NCBI GenBank assembly: GCA_902796035.1 | Contig: CADBNR010000064.1 | Span: forward strand, 1-46,810 | Reading direction: 5' to 3' | DNA: 46,810 bases | Source: an uncultured Bacteroidales bacterium | GTDB taxonomy: Bacteria; Bacteroidota; Bacteroidia; Bacteroidales; Muribaculaceae | Shown here: piece after piece, positions 36,895 through 46,810 of the stretch | How positions within the stretch are numbered: the first letter of the stretch is position 1 | Layout: every line of letters starts with the position of its first letter | Position numbers and translations under genes: made by a program | The notes under the pieces: model-generated | The model's input: the letters and a program-made list of their open reading frames with translations, nothing else | Database searches by the model: none | What the model was told of the DNA's origin: nothing

Positions 36895-36902
36895 TAACTT
36901 TG
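36895..36902 (+). promoter_or_regulatory. -7 box of the RelA/SpoT gene promoter
   Basis: TAACTTTG lies 40 bases before the ATG. The expected -33 position holds CTGCAC rather than TTG. A small GCGCCAATGGCG hairpin sits in the leader. Confidence 0.5.
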
Positions 36903-36942
36903 CAGTAGACACCGCGCCAATGGCGGAATTGACCTGATAACA

Positions 36943-39150
36943 ATGACCGACACTGACATTACCCTGCGACTGACTCCGGATGAGCTGAAGGAAACCCTGC
37001 GACTGGCCGACGACCTTCGCCGGCGCGGCGCGGACATCCTTTCGCCCGAAGACCTGCGCGACATCGAAACGCTAGCTCTTGACGCCTACGGCCATAAACT
37101 TCCGGCCCGCGACGCCAAGAACCTTCCCTTGTGCCGTCAGACCCTCCTTTCGGCCGTGACTTTCGCCGATATGATCGACCCCGACCGAAACATTCTGTTG
37201 GCCATATTGCTGCAACCCATGCATAATGCCGAGGTTATCGACAATGACTTCGTGCTGAAACGCTGGGGAGACGACATACTGTCGATAATATCAGGCATCG
37301 AGGCCGTGACACGCTTCAGCAATCGCAACAACGCCACAAACCACGATAATTTCCGTGGCCTGATGCTGGCGCTGGCGCGCGACATCCGCGTCATAATCGT
37401 AATGATAGTCCAGAACCTGGTGCTGATGCGCTCCATCAACCATCATCCCGACGACATCTGGGTGCGCAACGTGGCTTTCGAGGCCAATTACCTCTACGCG
37501 CAGCTGGCTCACCGATTAGGTCTGTACAAGATAAAGGGGGAACTCGAGGACCTGTCGCTGAAATACACCAACCGCGAGATATACACGCAGATAGCCCACA
37601 AACTCAACGCTACCAAACGCAGCCGCGACCAATATATCAAGGAATTCATCGAACCGCTGCGCAAACGACTGGAGCAGGAGGATTTTGAATTCGAAATCAA
37701 AGGGCGCACCAAGTCCATCAGCTCAATCTGGAACAAGATGAAGAAGCAGAAGGTGGACCTGCCGGGCATCTACGACCTGTTCGCCATCCGTGTCATAATC
37801 GACACTCCCCGCGACCGTGAGAAGACCGACTGCTGGAAGGCATACGCGATATTGGCCGACATGTACACGGCCAATCCGGCGCGCATGAAGGACTGGATCA
37901 CGCTGCCCAAGAGCAACGGCTATGAGTCGCTGCACGCCACCGTGATGGGCCCGGGCAACAAATGGGTGGAAGTGCAGTTCCGCACCCGACGAATGGACCT
38001 TGTGGCTGAAAAGGGCCTTGCCGCCCACTGGCGCTACAAGGGAGTGAAGGGCGACAGCACCGACCAGTGGATGGCCAACATACGCGACATACTGGAAACC
38101 GCCGAGGCCGGCCCGATGCAACTGATGCGCAACATCAACCTCGACCCCACAGCCAAGGAGGTGTTCGCTTTCACGCCCAAAGGCGACCTGTTCCGTCTGT
38201 CGGCCGGAGCGACCGTGCTCGATTTCGCCTTCCATATTCATACCAATGTGGGAGCCAAGTGCACCGGAGCCATCATAAACGGAGCCAACCGGAAGCTGAA
38301 CTACCAGATACAGAACGGCGACACCGTCGAGATCCTGACCAGCAACAACCAGGAACCACGCCTGGAATGGCTGCAGATAGTCAAGTCCACTCGCGCACGA
38401 AACAAAATCAAACAGTGCCTCAACGAACAGAAGCAACGACTGGCCGACCTGGGACGCGAAGCTCTGATGCGTCGTGCGAAAAACCGCAAGATAGAACTTG
38501 ACGAAACCCTGCTGATGAAGCTCATCAAAAAACAGGGATATAAGTTCAATCTGGAATTCTTCGCCGACATGGGGGCCGACAAGATTGACCCGGGTCGATT
38601 CCTGAACACATACGTCGAGGAACTGAACCGCGAACATACCGAGGAACACGTATCGGCCGAAGGATTCAAGATCAACACCACCGAAACCGAGCAGCAGAGC
38701 CATGACGTGCTTGCCATCGGCGAGAAGTCCATCAACGGTCTCAGCTACCGGTTCGCCAAGTGCTGTAACCCCATCTACGGAGACCGGGTGTTCGGATTCA
38801 TTTCGTCGGACGGTATCGTCAAGATACACAAGGAGGACTGCCCCAACGCCGCGAACATCAAGGAGCGTTATCCATACCGCCTCATCAACGCCACCTGGAG
38901 CGGCAAGACCGGCAACGTACTGCCCGCCACCATCCGCGTCATCGGTAACGACGACATCGGAATAGTGGCCAATATCACGGGTATCATCTCGCACGAGCAG
39001 GGAGCCGTGCTGCGCAACATCTCGATTGACTCAAACGACGGTATGTTCCAGGGTTTCTTAGTGGTAGGCGTGGTCGACAACCGTCAACTCACATCCATCC
39101 TAAAGAAAATAAAAGGGGTGAAAGGTGTGAAGGATGCAATCAGAATGTAG
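36943..39150 (+). CDS. RelA/SpoT family (p)ppGpp synthetase with degenerate hydrolase domain
   Basis: This is the stringent-response alarmone enzyme. The 735-residue protein keeps the long RSH layout: pseudo-hydrolase, synthetase, TGS, helical, zinc-finger-like and ACT domains. The synthetase has KGRTKSISSIWNKMKKQ, IYDLFAIRVI, LPKSNGYESLHATVMGP and EVQFRTRRMDLVAEKGLAAHW, so it should be active. The hydrolase region reads LLAILLQPMHNAEV (about 85-98), where hydrolases have an HDxxED motif, so ppGpp hydrolysis is unlikely. It is therefore RelA-like, and a SpoT-type enzyme should exist elsewhere. The CC-CP region (FAKCCNPIYGD, HKEDCPNA) and the ACT domain are intact. The genes after it follow at 38, 15 and 38 bases. 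Confidence 0.94.
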   Translation: MTDTDITLRLTPDELKETLRLADDLRRRGADILSPEDLRDIETLALDAYGHKLPARDAKNLPLCRQTLLSAVTFADMIDPDRNILLAILLQPMHNAEVIDNDFVLKRWGDDILSIISGIEAVTRFSNRNNATNHDNFRGLMLALARDIRVIIVMIVQNLVLMRSINHHPDDIWVRNVAFEANYLYAQLAHRLGLYKIKGELEDLSLKYTNREIYTQIAHKLNATKRSRDQYIKEFIEPLRKRLEQEDFEFEIKGRTKSISSIWNKMKKQKVDLPGIYDLFAIRVIIDTPRDREKTDCWKAYAILADMYTANPARMKDWITLPKSNGYESLHATVMGPGNKWVEVQFRTRRMDLVAEKGLAAHWRYKGVKGDSTDQWMANIRDILETAEAGPMQLMRNINLDPTAKEVFAFTPKGDLFRLSAGATVLDFAFHIHTNVGAKCTGAIINGANRKLNYQIQNGDTVEILTSNNQEPRLEWLQIVKSTRARNKIKQCLNEQKQRLADLGREALMRRAKNRKIELDETLLMKLIKKQGYKFNLEFFADMGADKIDPGRFLNTYVEELNREHTEEHVSAEGFKINTTETEQQSHDVLAIGEKSINGLSYRFAKCCNPIYGDRVFGFISSDGIVKIHKEDCPNAANIKERYPYRLINATWSGKTGNVLPATIRVIGNDDIGIVANITGIISHEQGAVLRNISIDSNDGMFQGFLVVGVVDNRQLTSILKKIKGVKGVKDAIRM

Positions 39151-39188
39151 CTTCCCGGCGTTATTACAGATAGAATAGAAATTATTAT

Positions 39189-39947
39189 ATGATGAAAAGG
39201 ATTAAAAGATATATCGGACTTATCGCATCGGTCATCGCCACGGCTGTGATGATGCCCGCCCTCGGCGCCTGCTCGGGCAAAAAGGACAACGCCGGGAAGG
39301 CTCGCGCCGACTATGCTCAGAGCCTTCAGGATTCCGTAACGGCGCTAAAAGCCGAAATCGACTCCTGCAACAGCAATATCGCCATGCTGCGCGAACGGCA
39401 GGACGTGTGGCTGCGCGACTTCACCACCGTGGCCAACGAACGCGAGGCCGCGCCATATATGATATACACTCCTTTCAGGGGTAAATATCCACCCGCATCC
39501 ACATCGCTTATGGCACGCCTGGCCGAAAACGGTCAGTTCGAGCTTGTGGCGGCCTGCAGCGGCAAGCGTTTCAACAGCATCACGGTCACGGCTCCGTCGG
39601 TTTCGGCCACATCCGAAATAGTGCCGGCCGACCAGGCCCTGAACTATATGGCCGGCAACCTTAACGTGGTGATGTTCACCGGCACCGCCGCCGACAGCAT
39701 AGGTCATCTCATAGCCGACAACCAGCTGAACGACATCACCGTGACGTTCGTCAACAACGGCCCGGTGGCTTCATGGAAGATGCCGCTCGATTACAGCAAG
39801 ATGATCATGGCCACCTACGAGCTTTACGCCTCGCAGCGCGATATGAACGCCATGGAGCGCCGCATTCCCATGCTGTCGCGCAAAATAGACCTGCTGCGCC
39901 GGCACTTAGACCGCAGCGGAAACAATCAGGACAAGGAACAGAAATAA
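39189..39947 (+). CDS. putative lipoprotein with coiled coil
   Basis: The 252-residue protein has a lipoprotein signal peptide (MMKRIKRYIGLIASVIATAV, then ALGAC with the lipidated Cys). A predicted coiled coil follows (YAQSLQDSVTALKAEIDSCNSNIAMLRERQ). A beta-rich central domain follows (about 85-210), and then a helical C-terminus (YELYASQRDMNAMERRIPMLSRKIDLLRRHL). I do not recognise a named family. It is probably anchored in the envelope facing the periplasm. It lies between the RelA/SpoT gene and the deaminase gene with short gaps, so it is likely in that operon. Confidence 0.8.
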   Translation: MMKRIKRYIGLIASVIATAVMMPALGACSGKKDNAGKARADYAQSLQDSVTALKAEIDSCNSNIAMLRERQDVWLRDFTTVANEREAAPYMIYTPFRGKYPPASTSLMARLAENGQFELVAACSGKRFNSITVTAPSVSATSEIVPADQALNYMAGNLNVVMFTGTAADSIGHLIADNQLNDITVTFVNNGPVASWKMPLDYSKMIMATYELYASQRDMNAMERRIPMLSRKIDLLRRHLDRSGNNQDKEQK

Positions 39948-39962
39948 TCTAATGCCAATACT

Positions 39963-40442
39963 ATGAACAATACAGACTATAACCCCCAATATATGGATAT
40001 GGCTGCCCGGCTGTCATACGACAACATCGACGCGGGCGGCGGTCCGTTCGGAGCCGTCATAGTGCGCGACGACGAGGTGGTGGCCACAGGTGTCAATTCC
40101 GTAACGCTCGACAACGACCCCACGGCCCACGCCGAAGTGAACGCAATACGCCACGCATGCTCACGCCTGAAATCGTTCAAGCTGACCGGATGCACCGTGT
40201 ACAGCAGCTGCGAGCCATGCCCCATGTGTCTGTCAGCCCTCTATTGGGCAGGCGTCAAGAAGATTTACTTCGGCAACACCAAGGAGGATGCCGCCGCAAT
40301 CGACTTCAGCGACAACTTCATTTACGAGGAATTGGCCAAGGAACGCGATAAACGCGAGCTGCCCGCCATACACGTGGACAACAGCGAGACCATCAAGGCA
40401 TTTCAGAAATGGGCGCAGACCGCCGACAAAATCAAATACTGA
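39963..40442 (+). CDS. nucleoside deaminase (guanine deaminase-like)
   Basis: The 159-residue zinc-dependent cytidine/deoxycytidylate deaminase-fold protein has the catalytic HAE (H56, E58) and the zinc ligands in PCPMC (C86, C89). The N-terminal GGGPFGAVIV and the C-terminal long tail (FIYEELAKERDKRELP) resemble bacterial guanine deaminases of the GuaD type more than tRNA adenosine deaminase TadA, but substrate choice is not certain. It is probably cytosolic. It is in a run of closely spaced genes after the RelA/SpoT gene. A link between purine salvage and ppGpp is plausible but only an inference. Confidence 0.9.
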   Translation: MNNTDYNPQYMDMAARLSYDNIDAGGGPFGAVIVRDDEVVATGVNSVTLDNDPTAHAEVNAIRHACSRLKSFKLTGCTVYSSCEPCPMCLSALYWAGVKKIYFGNTKEDAAAIDFSDNFIYEELAKERDKRELPAIHVDNSETIKAFQKWAQTADKIKY

Positions 40443-40480
40443 CAGGAATCGAAGAACATTATCAATAACACTATAAAACA

Positions 40481-42007
40481 ATGAAACTCGAGAACGTAGA
40501 CATCGAATTGCTCGAAAAGAAGGGCATCACCGCCGAGCAACTCCAGGAGCAGCTGGAAATGATCGCCAAGGGCTTCCCCTGGCTCGACATAGAGGCACCG
40601 GCCACGCCGGGCCACGGCATCGCCGTGCTGTCGCAGGAAGCGGCCGCTGGCAGCGTCAAAATATGGGACGAGTATCGCGCCTCCGGAGGCTCGGTGCTGA
40701 AGATGGTGCCGGCCAGCGGAGCCGCCTCGCGTATGTTCAAGAACGTGTTCGCTTTCATCAACGACCACGGCAAGCTGTCGAAGGACGACTTCATGAAGAC
40801 ATTCTTCGACAATATCGGCAAGTTCGCTTTCTTCCCTATGCTGAACAACGCCTGCGTGCGTCTGTACGGCAAGAGCGCGCTGACCCTCATGGACGAGAAA
40901 CGATATGAGGACGTGGCACGCGCCTTGGTAGAGAAGGAAGGCCTGAACTATGGCAAGCTCCCCAAGGCGCTGCTGCAGTTCCACAAGATAATCGGTGATT
41001 CCCGCACCTCGCTCGAGGAACATCTGGCCGAAGGCGCCCAGTACGCCGCCGACAAGGATGGCTTGGTGCGAGTACATTTCACCGTTTCCGAGGACCATCT
41101 GCCCCTCGTCAAGCTCAAGGTGGAGGAAGCCGCCAAAGTATTGGCTCTGTTCTACGGCGTGAAGTACGACATCTCCTATTCGGTGCAGAAGCCCAGCACC
41201 GACACCGTCGCCGCAAACATGGACAACACCCCCTACCGCGAGGATGGCAAGCTCTTTTTCCGTCCCGGCGGCCACGGCGCACTGATCGAGAACCTCAACG
41301 ACCTCGACGCCGACGTGATTTTCATCAAGAACATCGACAACGTGGTGCCAGACCTGCATCGTCCCGTCACCATCCAGTACAAGAAAGTACTTGGAGGCAC
41401 CCTGGTTGGCGTCAAGAAACGCGCCGACGAATATTGCCGCGCCATCCGTCAGGGCAAGCCCACGGAGCAGGAACTCGACACGATGCTGAAGTTCATGCGC
41501 GAGGTGCTGTGCATCACCCACGACGATGCCGACAGGATGACGCCCGAGCAAAAGGCCGAATATATCTATTCCAAGCTGAACCGTCCCTTCCGCGTGGCCG
41601 GCATGGTGCGCAACGAAGGCGAACCCGGCGGAGGCCCTTACCTCGTCTATAACCAGGACGGCACCGTAAGCCCCCAGATTCTTGAGTCGACGCAGATCAA
41701 CGTGGCCGACAAGGCACAGAAGGACATGATGGTCAACGCCACACACTTCAATCCTGTAGACCTGGCCGTATGCACCAAGGACTGGACCGGCAAGAAGTTC
41801 GACCTCACCAAGTACGTGGACAAGGCAACAGGCTTCATCTCCGAAAAGAGCCGCGAGGGCGTGGACATCAAGGCTCTGGAGCTCCCCGGTCTCTGGAACG
41901 GCGCCATGTCGGACTGGAACACCATCTTCATCGAGGTGCCCGCCGAGACATTCAACCCCGTCAAGACCGTGAACGACCTGCTGCGTCCCGTGCATCAGAT
42001 AGGATAA
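40481..42007 (+). CDS. DUF4301 family protein
   Basis: This 508-residue cytosolic protein matches the DUF4301 family, which is largely restricted to Bacteroidetes. It has an N-terminal helical part, then SGGSVLKMVPASGAASRMFKN, where GAASRMFK resembles a sugar-nucleotide or phosphate-binding loop. Further on are FRPGGHGALIENLNDLDADVIFIKNIDNVVPD, and a C-terminal VAGMVRNEGEPGGGPYLVYNQDG. The GGHGALIENLN segment recalls nucleotidyltransferases of the UTP-glucose-1-phosphate type, but no activity has been assigned. It is the last gene of the run starting with the RelA/SpoT gene. Confidence 0.88.
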   Translation: MKLENVDIELLEKKGITAEQLQEQLEMIAKGFPWLDIEAPATPGHGIAVLSQEAAAGSVKIWDEYRASGGSVLKMVPASGAASRMFKNVFAFINDHGKLSKDDFMKTFFDNIGKFAFFPMLNNACVRLYGKSALTLMDEKRYEDVARALVEKEGLNYGKLPKALLQFHKIIGDSRTSLEEHLAEGAQYAADKDGLVRVHFTVSEDHLPLVKLKVEEAAKVLALFYGVKYDISYSVQKPSTDTVAANMDNTPYREDGKLFFRPGGHGALIENLNDLDADVIFIKNIDNVVPDLHRPVTIQYKKVLGGTLVGVKKRADEYCRAIRQGKPTEQELDTMLKFMREVLCITHDDADRMTPEQKAEYIYSKLNRPFRVAGMVRNEGEPGGGPYLVYNQDGTVSPQILESTQINVADKAQKDMMVNATHFNPVDLAVCTKDWTGKKFDLTKYVDKATGFISEKSREGVDIKALELPGLWNGAMSDWNTIFIEVPAETFNPVKTVNDLLRPVHQIG

Positions 42008-42049
42008 TCAGTTCACCCATAGTCTTGTATCAGCAAGGAGACTAAAAAT

Positions 42050-42080
42050 TTGCGCATAGCTGAGTTTTTCATTAACTTTG
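42050..42080 (+). promoter_or_regulatory. promoter of the putative porin gene
   Basis: TTG, a 20-base spacer and TAACTTTG. The predicted transcription start near 42087 falls at the first possible start codon (GTG, 42085). Confidence 0.7.
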
Positions 42081-42084
42081 CACC

Positions 42085-44142
42085 GTGTTAGCAAAGAATT
42101 TGACATCAATACATAAAAGGAGTGTGGCCGTTCTGGCCGCACTCCTTGTCATGTTCTGTCTGCCCCTTGCCGTCGGCGCCCAGAACCAGAAAATGGACAA
42201 AGGCTCCGACACCAAGACCAAGAAATACTATAAGCCGGGGTCGGCATGGACGCTCGACACGCAATTAGGCATACGTCAGCCGAATACAATGGACACGCTG
42301 ATGTATAACTATCAGCGCACGTTCATCCCATCCATGACCTACGATGCCTTCGCTACCACCGGCCAGCTGTCGGGGCCCGGACTGAGCATGCTCTATTTCG
42401 AGCGGCCCGACGACCATAAGTTTTTCTTCAACAACGCCCTGAGTCCCTGGATTCCCACGCTGGAAAAGACGAAGTTCTACAATGTCTATATCCCCATGAC
42501 GTTGCTGACCTACAACCTGACGTTCGACCGCGAGTCGCGCACCGACTTCCTGCGCGGCGTGTTCGCCGGCAACGTCAACCGCAAGATCGGCATCGGGGGC
42601 TGGATAGACTATCCCTATACCAAGGGTTCGTACACTGACCAGGCGGCAAAGGCCGTGGACTTCGGCCTCAACTTCTACTACACCGGCGACCACTATCAGA
42701 CGCAGATGCTGTTCAACCATTACCGCCACGTAAACAAGGAGAACGGCGGTATCACCAACGACCTGTACATCACCAATCCGGCCGAGGTGCAGGGCGGCGT
42801 CAACGAGATCGAGCCCAAGAGCATCCCTGTGCGTCTGTCACAGGTGCACAACATCCTGAACGGCGAGGAATTCTATATGAGCCACGCCTACTGTGTGGGC
42901 TTCTACCGCGACATAACGCAGCCGGAGGATACCGTGGAGCGCAAGGAACTGGTGCCGGTAATCAAGTTCATCTATTCGCTGGATTACAACCGCAACAACC
43001 GCCGTCTGCTGGCCAGGGACCCGTCTTCGGCCCGCGAGTTCTGGCCAAATACATATTTCAACAACGGCGACACCGACGATAAGTCGAAATACATGTCCGT
43101 AGCCAACACCATCGGCGTGCAGATGATTGAAGGCTTCCAGAAATGGGCGCCTTTCGGACTCTCGGCATGGGCTACGTACGAATACGACAAATACTGGTAT
43201 ATGCTCAAGGTGCCTCAGCCCGGTGAGGACGGCCTGTTGCCTACCGAGGGCGAGAACCTGACGCCTCTGCCCGAAGGCGTTCAGGCCAATCCATCGGCCA
43301 AGCGCAACCGTCTGTGGGTCAGCGGCCGTATCGAGAAACAGAAAGGCAAGATACTTAAATATTTCGCCGACGCCAAGTTCGGACTGTTAGGCGACGCCAT
43401 AGGCGATATGGATATACGGGGCCGGATCACGACACGCTTCCGTCTCGGCAAGGACACTGTTGAAATAGGCGCACACGGCTTCTTCAAGAACCTGGAGCCG
43501 GACTGGACGCTGAAGCATTATTCAGGCAACCATTTCGTCTGGGACAATAATTTCGGCAAGATACGCAAGTTCCGCGTAGGAGGCCATCTGCATATTCCAT
43601 GGACCAAGACCGACATATCGGCTGACTTCGAGAACGTGCAGAACATGGTGTATTTCAACGCCTCCGGCGTACCCGAGCAGTTCGGCGGCCACGTACAGGT
43701 GCTTTCGCTACGCCTCGACCAGAAACTGAAATTCGGCATCTGGAACTGGAACAACCGCATCACCTACCAGATGTCGTCGGACAGCAAGCGTCTGCCGCTG
43801 CCCGTGCTGACCGTTTACAGCAATATGTTCCTGCAGTTCAAGATTGCCAGGGTGCTACACGTGCAGTTCGGCGTTGACTGCGACTATTACACCAAGTATC
43901 GCGGCATGATGTATCAGCCCGCCACCATGTCGTTCCACGTGCAGGGCGACTCCCCCACCTGGGTAGGCAACTACGCCTTCTGCAACGCCTATCTTAATTT
44001 CAAGCTGTCCAAGACCCGCTTCTTCGTGCTTTGCAGCCACGTGAATCAGAACTGGTTCGGCCGCAACTACTTCTCGATGCCCGGCTATCCTGTCAACCCC
44101 CGCGAGTTCCGCTTCGGCCTCTCCGTCGACTTCGCCAACTAA
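42085..44142 (+). CDS. putative outer-membrane porin, Porin_10 family
   Basis: The 685-residue protein has a signal peptide (KRSVAVLAALLVMFCLPLAV, cleavage near GAQ) and a mature part rich in aromatic residues and alternating beta strands. It ends with FRFGLSVDFAN, a typical outer-membrane C-terminal strand. It matches the Bacteroidetes putative porin family. No plug domain or TonB box is seen. The longest frame starts with GTG at 42085, but the promoter would put the RNA start at about 42087. TTG at 42100 or GTG at 42124 is therefore more likely, and either keeps the signal peptide. The substrate is unknown. Confidence 0.85.
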   Translation: MLAKNLTSIHKRSVAVLAALLVMFCLPLAVGAQNQKMDKGSDTKTKKYYKPGSAWTLDTQLGIRQPNTMDTLMYNYQRTFIPSMTYDAFATTGQLSGPGLSMLYFERPDDHKFFFNNALSPWIPTLEKTKFYNVYIPMTLLTYNLTFDRESRTDFLRGVFAGNVNRKIGIGGWIDYPYTKGSYTDQAAKAVDFGLNFYYTGDHYQTQMLFNHYRHVNKENGGITNDLYITNPAEVQGGVNEIEPKSIPVRLSQVHNILNGEEFYMSHAYCVGFYRDITQPEDTVERKELVPVIKFIYSLDYNRNNRRLLARDPSSAREFWPNTYFNNGDTDDKSKYMSVANTIGVQMIEGFQKWAPFGLSAWATYEYDKYWYMLKVPQPGEDGLLPTEGENLTPLPEGVQANPSAKRNRLWVSGRIEKQKGKILKYFADAKFGLLGDAIGDMDIRGRITTRFRLGKDTVEIGAHGFFKNLEPDWTLKHYSGNHFVWDNNFGKIRKFRVGGHLHIPWTKTDISADFENVQNMVYFNASGVPEQFGGHVQVLSLRLDQKLKFGIWNWNNRITYQMSSDSKRLPLPVLTVYSNMFLQFKIARVLHVQFGVDCDYYTKYRGMMYQPATMSFHVQGDSPTWVGNYAFCNAYLNFKLSKTRFFVLCSHVNQNWFGRNYFSMPGYPVNPREFRFGLSVDFAN

Positions 44143-44179
44143 ACCGCGCGGCCAAGAAACGAAAGGAACAAAAAGAAAC

Positions 44180-44218
44180 AAAAAAAGGCACAGCGGCGCA
44201 AAGCCCTGTGTCTTTTTT
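44180..44218. terminator. bidirectional terminator between porin and kbl
   Basis: AAAAAAAGGCACAG and CTGTGTCTTTTTT flank a nested GGC/GCC stem, with A and T runs on both sides. It can terminate both convergent genes. A further small hairpin (GACAGCGCCTGTC) lies at 44283-44295. Confidence 0.85.
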
Positions 44219-44304
44219 ATTACCTGTACCTCTGGGGTTTCAGGCGTTATCAGGCGGTTTTGTTCCAGGCTGGAGCTTCAGCGACAGCGCCTGTCTCTTG
44301 GCCT

Positions 44305-45507
<1,203 letters not shown>

Positions 45508-45573
45508 GATATCAGTATTTGGTTGTTTTTCTATCGTTGTATCGCACCGCGCCGTTGATTCGCAGTGCACTTT

Positions 45574-45581
45574 CAAAATTA
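45574..45581 (-). promoter_or_regulatory. -7 box of the kbl promoter
   Basis: The minus strand reads TAATTTTG, about 67 bases before the kbl ATG. It is close to the divergent tdh promoter, so both genes may share control. No clear -33 TTG is seen. Confidence 0.5.
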
Positions 45582-45596
45582 CTAAATATTTTTTGA

Positions 45597-45625
45597 TTGT
45601 ATCTAATTTTTTTTGATTATTTTTG
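45597..45625 (+). promoter_or_regulatory. promoter of tdh
   Basis: TTG, an 18-base spacer and TATTTTTG, about 67 bases before the tdh ATG. It lies back-to-back with the kbl promoter in an AT-rich intergenic region. Confidence 0.6.
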
Positions 45626-45691
45626 CATTGTGAAATCCGAGAGGGGTTTCATACATGAAAAGACATAGCAGTATATCTAATACGACAAGGG

Positions 45692-46648
45692 ATGAAGAAC
45701 ATTCTTGTGATTGGTGGCACGGGGCAGATAGGCTCCGAACTCACGATGAAATTACGCGGCATATACGGCGACGGCCATGTTGTGTGCGGCTATATTCCCA
45801 ATGCGGCTCCGAAAGGCAGACTGCTGGAAAGCGGACCTGCGGAAATCGTAGACATAACCGATGCCCGACAGATAGCCGATGTTGTGAAAAAACACGACAT
45901 CGACAGCATCTACAATCTGGCCGCGTTGCTTTCGGCCGTGGCCGAGGCCCGTCCCCAGCTGGCCTGGAACATCGGTGTCAACGGCCTGTACAATGCCCTC
46001 GAGGTGTCGCGCGAACATAACTGCGCCCTGTTCACCCCGAGTTCCATCGGATCGTTCGGACTTTCCACTCCCCACATCAAGACTCCTCAGGACACCGTAC
46101 AGCGCCCGCAGACCATCTACGGTGTGACCAAGGTGACAGGCGAACTCCTCTCCGACTACTATGCCAAGCGCTTCGGCGTCGACACCCGCTCGGTACGTTT
46201 CCCGGGCCTGATTTCCTACACAACACCTCCAGGCGGTGGAACCACAGACTATGCCGTGGACATCTACTATTCAGCTGTCAAGGGCGAGACGTTCAAATGT
46301 CCCCTCAAGCCCGGCACGTTCATGGACATGATGTATATGCCCGACGCACTGCGCGCCGCCGTTGAAATCATGGAAGCCGACCCCTCGCGCCTGGTACACC
46401 GTAACTCGTTCAACATAGCCTCCATGAGCTTCGATCCGGAGATAATCTACAACAAGATCAAGGAATACATTCCCGACTTCAGGATGGAATACGAACTCGA
46501 CCCGCTGCGTCAGTCCATCGCCGACTCATGGCCCGACTCGCTCGACGACACATGCGCCCGTACAGAATGGGACTGGAAGCCGGAATTCGATCTCGACTCG
46601 ATGTCTCAGGACATGATCAAGAACTTACGCGTCAAGCTCTTGGGCTGA
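45692..46648 (+). CDS. tdh: L-threonine 3-dehydrogenase, SDR (epimerase-like) type
   Basis: Tdh oxidises L-threonine to 2-amino-3-ketobutyrate with NAD+. The 318-residue protein is an extended short-chain dehydrogenase: the NAD-binding GGTGQIG (8-14), the DITD segment, IYNLAALLSAVAEARP, PSSIGSFG with the catalytic Ser/Thr region, and YGVTK with the catalytic Tyr and Lys. SVRFPGLISYTTPPGGGTTDYAVDIYY is characteristic of SDR-type threonine dehydrogenase rather than the zinc-dependent MDR type. It is divergent from kbl and together they convert threonine to glycine and acetyl-CoA. Confidence 0.96.
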   Translation: MKNILVIGGTGQIGSELTMKLRGIYGDGHVVCGYIPNAAPKGRLLESGPAEIVDITDARQIADVVKKHDIDSIYNLAALLSAVAEARPQLAWNIGVNGLYNALEVSREHNCALFTPSSIGSFGLSTPHIKTPQDTVQRPQTIYGVTKVTGELLSDYYAKRFGVDTRSVRFPGLISYTTPPGGGTTDYAVDIYYSAVKGETFKCPLKPGTFMDMMYMPDALRAAVEIMEADPSRLVHRNSFNIASMSFDPEIIYNKIKEYIPDFRMEYELDPLRQSIADSWPDSLDDTCARTEWDWKPEFDLDSMSQDMIKNLRVKLLG

Positions 46649-46674
46649 CATTCCCGTCATAACGACAAATTCAA

Positions 46675-46723
46675 GGAACTGTTTGAATTTCACTCAGCAG
46701 TAAATTCAGACAGTTCCATTTTT
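46675..46723 (+). terminator. intrinsic terminator of tdh
   Basis: GGAACTGTTTGAATTT and AAATTCAGACAGTTCC form a 16-bp stem with one mismatch and an 11-base loop, followed by ATTTTT. Confidence 0.92.
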
Positions 46724-46753
46724 ACAATACTTCGGTTATTTTTTGAGAGTTTG

Positions 46754-46790
46754 TTAACGGCTCCGAGGAGCCAAGTGTTTAATCCGTTAA
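46754..46790. other. nested hairpin near the right edge
   Basis: TTAACGG pairs with CCGTTAA and encloses a second stem GGCTCC-GA-GGAGCC. It lies past the tdh terminator. The window ends before any following gene can be seen. Confidence 0.4.
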
Positions 46791-46810
46791 AAATCTGATG
46801 TTTAGCATGA

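Overview
The window looks like chromosome from a Bacteroidales bacterium with fairly high GC, most likely of the Muribaculaceae type (inference; I could not run a placement). The evidence is the repeated Bacteroidetes promoter pattern (TTG, then 18-20 bases, then TAnnTTTG) ahead of many genes, the general lack of strong Shine-Dalgarno sites, and families typical of the phylum: DUF4301, DUF5063, the putative porin family and a Rho with a long disordered insert. Almost everything is housekeeping. There is no prophage, integrase, complete insertion sequence or CRISPR array.

Layout. 1-3.5 kb: recQ, then an AT-rich three-gene cassette (DUF3791, DUF3990 ADP-ribosyltransferase-like protein, small protein) that looks like a toxin-antitoxin unit. 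3.7-7.3 kb: clpX, clpP and tig (protein quality control). 7.4-11.4 kb: an M18 aminopeptidase and a tightly overlapped yicC-gmk-nadD-DUF5063 operon. 11.5-11.7 kb: a pair of inverted REP-like repeats. 11.7-14.7 kb: an ABC ATPase-permease-GntR operon followed by a TraB/GumN protein. 15-22.5 kb, plus strand: phosphohexomutase, flavin reductase, a class A penicillin-binding protein and a carboxyltransferase with two biotinyl domains. 22.5-28.3 kb, plus strand: L31 type B, peptide deformylase, EttA, a YidE-type transporter and a rubrerythrin. 28.3-29.8 kb, minus strand: ruvX and tilS. 29.8-32.4 kb: a third REP-like repeat, a frameshifted beta-propeller lipoprotein pseudogene and a Rid-superfamily protein. 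32.4-36.6 kb: rho-aroC-radical SAM operon. 36.7-42 kb: tRNA-His, then a RelA/SpoT synthetase followed by a lipoprotein, a nucleoside deaminase and DUF4301. 42-44 kb: putative porin. 44.3-46.6 kb: divergent kbl and tdh for threonine catabolism to glycine and acetyl-CoA.

The less ordinary content lies mostly between genes: a 263-bp near-symmetrical foldback element at 27.3-27.6 kb, the REP-like pair with a third copy that carries the start codon of a broken gene, two short tandem-repeat tracts near 22.6 and 23.2 kb, and two palindromes placed like operators (rubrerythrin promoter, GntR/ABC operon leader). Within genes, the points to look at are the DUF3990 cassette, the duplicated biotin carrier domain, a chorismate synthase lacking about 35 internal residues, a short TilS, and a RelA/SpoT protein with a degenerate hydrolase domain.
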